From Deltaproteobacteria bacterium ADurb.Bin026 (GTDB lineage: Bacteria > Desulfobacterota > Syntrophorhabdia > Syntrophorhabdales > Syntrophorhabdaceae): DNA of 7,240 nucleotides. This document shows positions 6,319 through 7,240 of this stretch, in pieces. The notes below the pieces were generated by a model. The model saw only the letters and a list, made by a program, of their open reading frames with translations. It had not been told where the DNA came from and did not search any database. Where the stretch lies: NCBI GenBank assembly GCA_002071245.1, contig MWEV01000221.1, positions 1-7,240 on the forward strand, in the 5' to 3' direction. Positions within the stretch are counted from its first letter, which is position 1. Every line of letters begins with the position of its first letter. The position numbers and the translations under genes were made by a program.

Positions 6319-6545
6319 CTGTCCGTATCCCTTTCGTGATTCCACATTTTTATAACATTGCCCGGGTCGTAGCCTTTTCGTATTTCTCCAGCAGCAGAAA
6401 GAACATCGTCGTAACCCGATTCATTCTTGCCGGCTTTCATTATTAAGCGTATCGCCTTTTGAACAACGTGGCTAAAACCCTCTTTCTGTGAATTAATAAA
6501 ATTTATCTGTTCATCTGGCAGATATACCGATATATTTTTTCCCAT
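6312..6545 (-). CDS. Ribbon-helix-helix antitoxin of the PIN toxin
   Basis: The protein is 77 aa. Its N-terminus NISVYLPDEQINFINSQ is the beta-strand and first helix of a ribbon-helix-helix DNA-binding domain. A second helix follows with SHVVQKAIRLIMKAG. The C-terminal half (about residues 40-77, ending HERDTDRW) is charged and Trp-containing, and is the likely toxin-binding arm that blocks the PIN active site. The ATG at 6545 has a strong ribosome site, AGGAGG, six bases upstream, better than that of the toxin. This fits the need for more antitoxin than toxin. Its stop overlaps the toxin start by 7 bases, so translation is probably coupled. By analogy with other such pairs, the dimer should repress its own promoter just upstream. 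The pairing is by context and fold; the exact antitoxin subfamily is not assigned. Confidence 0.85.
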   Translation of the reverse strand: MGKNISVYLPDEQINFINSQKEGFSHVVQKAIRLIMKAGKNESGYDDVLSAAGEIRKGYDPGNVIKMWNHERDTDRW

Positions 6546-6564
6546 TGAGCACCTCCTGCATTAT

Positions 6565-6593
6565 AGTATATTATATCTAATAGCGTACTTCAA
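6565..6593 (-). promoter_or_regulatory. Promoter of the toxin-antitoxin operon
   Basis: On the - strand TTGAAG (6588-6593) and TATACT (6565-6570) are 17 bases apart, 20 bases upstream of the antitoxin ATG. A second, overlapping TATAAT lies at 6561-6566 but has poorer spacing. The stretch 6561-6580 is very AT-rich and only weakly palindromic, so an operator for the antitoxin is plausible but not defined. Confidence 0.6.
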
Positions 6594-6718
6594 TATTTTC
6601 TTCAAGGGGCGCCGCGATTATATGTGGATCGACAAACAGCCAGACAAGTTCAAGCGTATCGGATTCCATGCAGGCAACAGAATAGTTTTGAGGATCGGCA
6701 GGTTAGACATAACTCCAC

Positions 6719-6946
6719 TCAACACTTTCTGCGCAACCTTTTTTCCAGTCGTGTTATTTCGATTATTTCGTCGATAAAATCCGCCCCAAACCTGAAAGCT
6801 TTCTTTTTTATGCTGCCTCGTATCGGATAATGGGGATATTGTAATTTTGAAACCACTTATTTTTCAAGCCAACCTGAAAATGCAAACAAATGCAGTTCTT
6901 CAAGCGACTTGTCTGGCGCCAGCAATTCTCCACCTGTATAAACCAT
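6719..6946 (-). pseudogene. DUF4031-type small protein gene, broken by two frameshifts
   Basis: The ATG at 6946 has AGGAGG five bases upstream and begins MVYTGGELLAPDKSLEELHL, like DUF4031 proteins (small, function unknown, about 75-90 aa with SLEELH near the start and WFQ...PHY in the middle). The frame then hits a TAA after 29 codons. The missing middle, VGLKNKWFQNY, is read in the +1 frame. The end, YPHYPIRGS and then KAFRFGADFIDEI, is back in the first frame and stops at TGA 6719-6721. One extra T in the TTTT run of GCATTTTCAG and one lost base near TTACAATAT would explain this. Start and end share a frame (76 codons), so the two shifts cancel. A sequencing error is possible for either one, and decay of the whole region makes real mutation plausible. 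The family call rests on these three motifs only. Confidence 0.6.
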
Positions 6947-7047
6947 TTCTGCCTCCTTGCATCTATTGATAAATTATTAACATCCGCAATATTTGCCCCG
7001 TGGTAAACGATTGTGCATCTATAAATGGTTTTACCTGCGTATTGCTT

Positions 7048-7240
7048 TTAAAATACATCTACAGTCATTGTAGGGGCCGTTTTTTTTGCGATTGGATTAT
7101 TTGCAGGTAAGTTTTCGTCGTATCCGCCAAGTACACAATGAACTTTGCCGACTTTTTGAAGTACTCCGGCTTTAATATTATCTACCCACAAAATCTTGCC
7201 GTTCACCAAAAGCAACTTCAGTATCATATTTGCTGGTTGC
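7048..7240 (-). CDS. Unidentified partial gene, possibly cut short by a nonsense codon
   Basis: The frame is open from the window edge to TAA 7048-7050, giving 63 codons. There is an internal ATG at 7227, but it lacks a clear ribosome site. The sequence looks coding: KLLLVNGKILWVDNIKAG, then VLGGYDENLPANNPIAKKTA. No family is recognised. Beyond the TAA the same frame stays open and still looks protein-like (KQYAGKTIYRCTIVYHGANI) down to the start of the DUF4031 remnant. The TAA may therefore be a nonsense mutation in a longer gene. It lies about 100 bases upstream of the DUF4031 remnant on the same strand, so the two may once have formed an operon. There are no membrane segments or obvious catalytic motifs. 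Confidence 0.45.
   Translation of the reverse strand, partial: QPANMILKLLLVNGKILWVDNIKAGVLQKVGKVHCVLGGYDENLPANNPIAKKTAPTMTVDVF

Noticed and set aside
6543..6777. Open + strand frame reading RDYMWIDKQPDKFKRIGFHA and a basic tail
   Set aside because: It looks somewhat protein-like, but has no start with a ribosome site. It also runs antisense through the antitoxin promoter and the DUF4031 remnant.
6624..6830. 68-codon + strand ORF
   Set aside because: It is antisense to the DUF4031-type remnant, which has a ribosome site and family motifs.
1..7240. CRISPR array, tRNA or riboswitch
   Set aside because: No regularly spaced repeats other than the IS21 end, and no cloverleaf or known aptamer pattern seen by eye.

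Overview
The window is a patch of decaying accessory DNA in an AT-leaning bacterial genome. Two insertion sequences, a broken transposase, several gene fragments and one intact-looking toxin-antitoxin pair sit side by side. SD-type ribosome sites (GGGAGG, AGGAGG) and sigma70-like promoters indicate a bacterium. The gene content does not fix the lineage. The density of IS21 and IS1634 elements plus a VapC module would suit an environmental proteobacterium or Nitrospirota-like genome, but that is a guess.

Layout: (1) 1-594, + strand: C-terminal part of an unrecognised, largely helical protein whose start lies outside the window, followed by a weak hairpin. (2) 668-~735: about 23 codons of an unknown + strand gene, which stop at the broken edge of an IS21-family element. 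(3) ~735-2943, - strand: the IS21 remnant, with a full-length istA, an istB cut off after Walker A, and an intact left end carrying repeats in a 23-bp register. (4) 2944-3359, + strand: the C-terminal half of a DD35E transposase, starting exactly where the IS21 end stops. (5) 3379-3425: a long, nearly perfect hairpin. (6) 3510-3698, + strand: the tail of a phospholipase-D-like gene. (7) 3742-5779: an apparently complete IS1634-type element with 17-bp terminal repeats and one 591-aa transposase, whose promoter seems to give a leaderless message. (8) 5929-6545, - strand: a ribbon-helix-helix antitoxin and a VapC-like PIN toxin in an overlapping operon with its own promoter. (9) 6719-6946, - strand: a DUF4031-type gene broken by two compensating one-base frameshifts. 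(10) 7048-7240, - strand: an unidentified partial gene, possibly cut by a nonsense codon.

How the parts fit: the only cooperating gene sets are istA/istB (transposase and its ATPase helper, the latter broken here), the IS1634 transposase with its terminal repeats, and the toxin-antitoxin pair. The other fragments look like genes destroyed by insertion and deletion. No stretch longer than about 240 bases lacks a gene or gene remnant. I found no CRISPR array, tRNA or rRNA, and no convincing new multi-gene system. The items most worth a second look are the hairpin at 3379-3425, the leaderless transposase promoter, and the DUF4031 double frameshift.
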